From the NCBI GenBank assembly GCA_036720245.1, contig DAIMNI010000090.1, positions 1 to 6,482 of the forward strand: DNA of 6,482 nt, in the 5' to 3' direction. The notes under the pieces were generated by a model. That model was given only the letters and a program-made list of their open reading frames with translations, was not told the DNA's origin and did not search any database. This DNA comes from JAAZMA01 sp036720245. GTDB taxonomy: Bacteria; Bacillota; Clostridia; Tissierellales; Tepidimicrobiaceae. Position numbers and translations under genes: made by a program. This document shows positions 6,388-6,482 of the stretch, one piece after another; position 1 is the stretch's first letter; each line of letters starts with the position of its first letter.

Positions 6388-6482
6388 TTGAAAGGAATAA
6401 TATTGTGTGCTGGAAAAGGAACAAGGCTACAGCCTATTACTTATACAACACCAAAACAACTACTTCCATTAGCTAATAAACC
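6388..6482 (+). CDS. Sugar-1-phosphate nucleotidylyltransferase (probable glucose-1-phosphate thymidylyltransferase, RmlA-long type), 5' part only
   Basis: Translation from TTG gives MKGIILCAGKGTRLQPITYT followed by TPKQLLPLANKP, and then the window ends. The GxGTRL nucleotide-binding loop at residues 9-14 (GKGTRL) and the PKQLLP motif (22-27) are hallmarks of enzymes that join a nucleoside triphosphate to a hexose-1-phosphate. The KQLLP.ANKP wording fits the long glucose-1-phosphate thymidylyltransferase group, which makes dTDP-glucose, the precursor of dTDP-rhamnose and related cell-surface sugars. Only about 32 residues are visible, so substrate choice and total length cannot be judged; UTP- or GTP-using relatives remain possible. 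It probably opens a cell-envelope or polysaccharide gene cluster downstream, but that is inference. Confidence 0.85.
   Translation, partial: MKGIILCAGKGTRLQPITYTTPKQLLPLANK

Overview
The window comes from an A+T-rich, low-GC Gram-positive genome. Strong AGGAGG ribosome sites, a T-box leader and the protein sequences point to Clostridia or Tissierellia; this placement is inference, not a species identification. All supported genes lie on the + strand and are ordinary housekeeping or metabolic genes. I found no previously undescribed multi-gene system.

Layout: (1) 1-61 holds a perfect 14-bp inverted repeat just ahead of the ribosome site of asnS. (2) 62-1450 is asparaginyl-tRNA synthetase (asnS). 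(3) 1451-1549 is three back-to-back 33-bp palindromic repeat units starting at the base after the asnS stop. (4) 1559-1587 is a sigma-A-type promoter, followed by a leucine T-box leader with CTC specifier and its terminator (about 1608-1826). (5) 1852-4263 is leucyl-tRNA synthetase (leuS), ending in a strong terminator at 4283-4322. (6) 4338-5165 encodes a DegV/FakB-like fatty-acid-binding protein. (7) An extended -10 promoter precedes 5242-6198, an NAD-dependent L-threonine 3-dehydrogenase of the extended short-chain (epimerase-like) family. (8) 6199-6240 is a perfect 19-bp inverted repeat that should terminate transcription in both directions, and a near copy of its hairpin core lies at 6299-6314. 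(9) A promoter at 6323-6351 leads into a TTG-started, truncated sugar-1-phosphate nucleotidylyltransferase at 6388 that runs off the window.

The genes look like four or five adjacent transcription units rather than one operon. leuS is controlled by tRNA-Leu charging through its own T-box. degV may depend on readthrough of the leuS terminator or on a weak local promoter. The threonine dehydrogenase and the nucleotidylyltransferase have their own promoters and are separated by the bidirectional terminator. The most unusual items are the 33-bp palindromic tandem repeat, whose first two units differ by a compensatory base pair, and the duplicated hairpin core downstream of the threonine dehydrogenase.
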